Shown: positions 5,330 through 5,592 of the stretch, one piece after another | Layout: every line of letters begins with the position of its first letter | Numbering within the stretch: position 1 is the stretch's first letter | Assembly (NCBI GenBank): GCA_016928455.1 | Contig: JAFGKP010000106.1 | Coordinates: forward strand, 1-5,592 | Length of the DNA: 5,592 nt | From: Methanomicrobia archaeon | GTDB lineage: Archaea > Halobacteriota > Syntropharchaeia > Alkanophagales > Methanospirareceae | Direction: 5' to 3' | Notes under the pieces: generated by a model | What the model was told of the DNA's origin: nothing | Database searches by the model: none | What the model saw: the letters and a program-made list of their open reading frames with translations, nothing else | Made by a program: the position numbers and the translations under genes

Positions 5330-5592
5330 ATGAGGAGCCCAGAAGAGGAGATGGCCAGCGAAGAGAGCGCAGCACCACCGAATCGCACCGTACGAGACTT
5401 CTCAGGTGCGACCCGGATCGTGGTTAAGGTCGGCACCAGCAACCTGACCGATGAGCAGTATCAGCTCGATCCGCACCGGGTGGAGAAGATCGTGCGCGAG
5501 CTCGTTGACTTGAAGCAGCGCGGGAAAGAGGTTATCCTCGTGACCTCGGGTGCGATCGGTGCGGGCATGGGGAAACTGAACCTGAAGCAGCG
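5330..5592 (+). CDS. proB: Glutamate 5-kinase, N-terminal part (3' end outside window)
   Basis: The first 87 residues match glutamate 5-kinase, which phosphorylates glutamate to gamma-glutamyl phosphate with ATP, the first step of proline synthesis in the cytoplasm. The amino acid kinase fold starts at RIVVKVGTSNLT (residues 29-40), with Lys33 in the phosphate-binding KVGTS turn. The helix VRELVDLKQRG follows, then VILVTSGAIGAGMGKL (68-83), the typical ProB Ser-Gly-Ala-Ile segment that binds glutamate. The 28 residues ahead of this are acidic and probably disordered, longer than in common ProB proteins. ATG 5330 is the first start after an in-frame TAA at 5318. ATG 5351 (Met8) is an alternative, preceded directly by GAGGAG with no spacer, and is favoured by the likely TATA positions. 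It has its own A/T-rich upstream region and is separated from the redox operon by a T-tract. proA and proC may follow, but this is not visible. Confidence 0.9.
   Translation, partial: MRSPEEEMASEESAAPPNRTVRDFSGATRIVVKVGTSNLTDEQYQLDPHRVEKIVRELVDLKQRGKEVILVTSGAIGAGMGKLNLKQ

Noticed and set aside
5053..5442. 129-codon - strand open frame spanning the 153-aa gene end, the intergenic region and the proB start
   Set aside because: It would overlap two supported genes and the T-tract, and it has no domain.

Overview
The window most likely comes from an archaeon, probably a euryarchaeote related to methanogens, methane- or alkane-oxidisers, or Archaeoglobi. The evidence is the gene content (a short archaeal-type MutS-family ATPase and a CoA-disulfide-reductase/NADH-oxidase-like flavoprotein), A/T-rich TATA-like islands 20 to 50 bases upstream of starts in an otherwise moderately GC-rich sequence, short 5' leaders with GGAG/GGTGA ribosome sites, and a T-run in place of a bacterial terminator. 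The lineage is an inference and cannot be fixed from this sequence alone.

Layout. At 1-542 on the + strand lie the 3' end of an AIM24/TIGR00266-family gene and, overlapping it by ATGA, a small two- or three-helix membrane protein. A convergent intergenic region (543-617) holds a perfect 6-bp hairpin and a degenerate 4-base tandem repeat. At 618-2606 on the - strand is a complete 662-residue MutS-family ATPase that has neither the recognisable mismatch-recognition motif nor a C-terminal Smr domain. A short A/T-rich divergent promoter region (2607-2693) follows. It probably drives a tight + strand operon of three genes: an unassigned probable TIM-barrel protein (2694-3422), a one-cysteine FAD/NAD(P)H disulfide reductase (3439-4800) and an unassigned 153-residue protein with conserved-looking His/Cys motifs (4813-5274). 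A T6 tract ends this unit. Glutamate 5-kinase (proB) then begins at 5330 behind its own A/T-rich promoter and runs off the window.

How the genes fit together. The three-gene unit has spacings of 16 and 12 nt and good ribosome sites, so its products are probably co-made. The flavoenzyme suggests a thiol or NAD(P)H redox role, but the partners are unassigned and the joint function is unknown. The divergent MutS-like gene shares the promoter region. ProB at the edge suggests that proline biosynthesis genes continue downstream.

No mobile element, CRISPR array, tRNA or rRNA was seen. I found no clear evidence of a new defence or other exotic system. The most open items are the two unassigned proteins of the redox operon, the domain-poor MutS and the convergent intergenic repeat.
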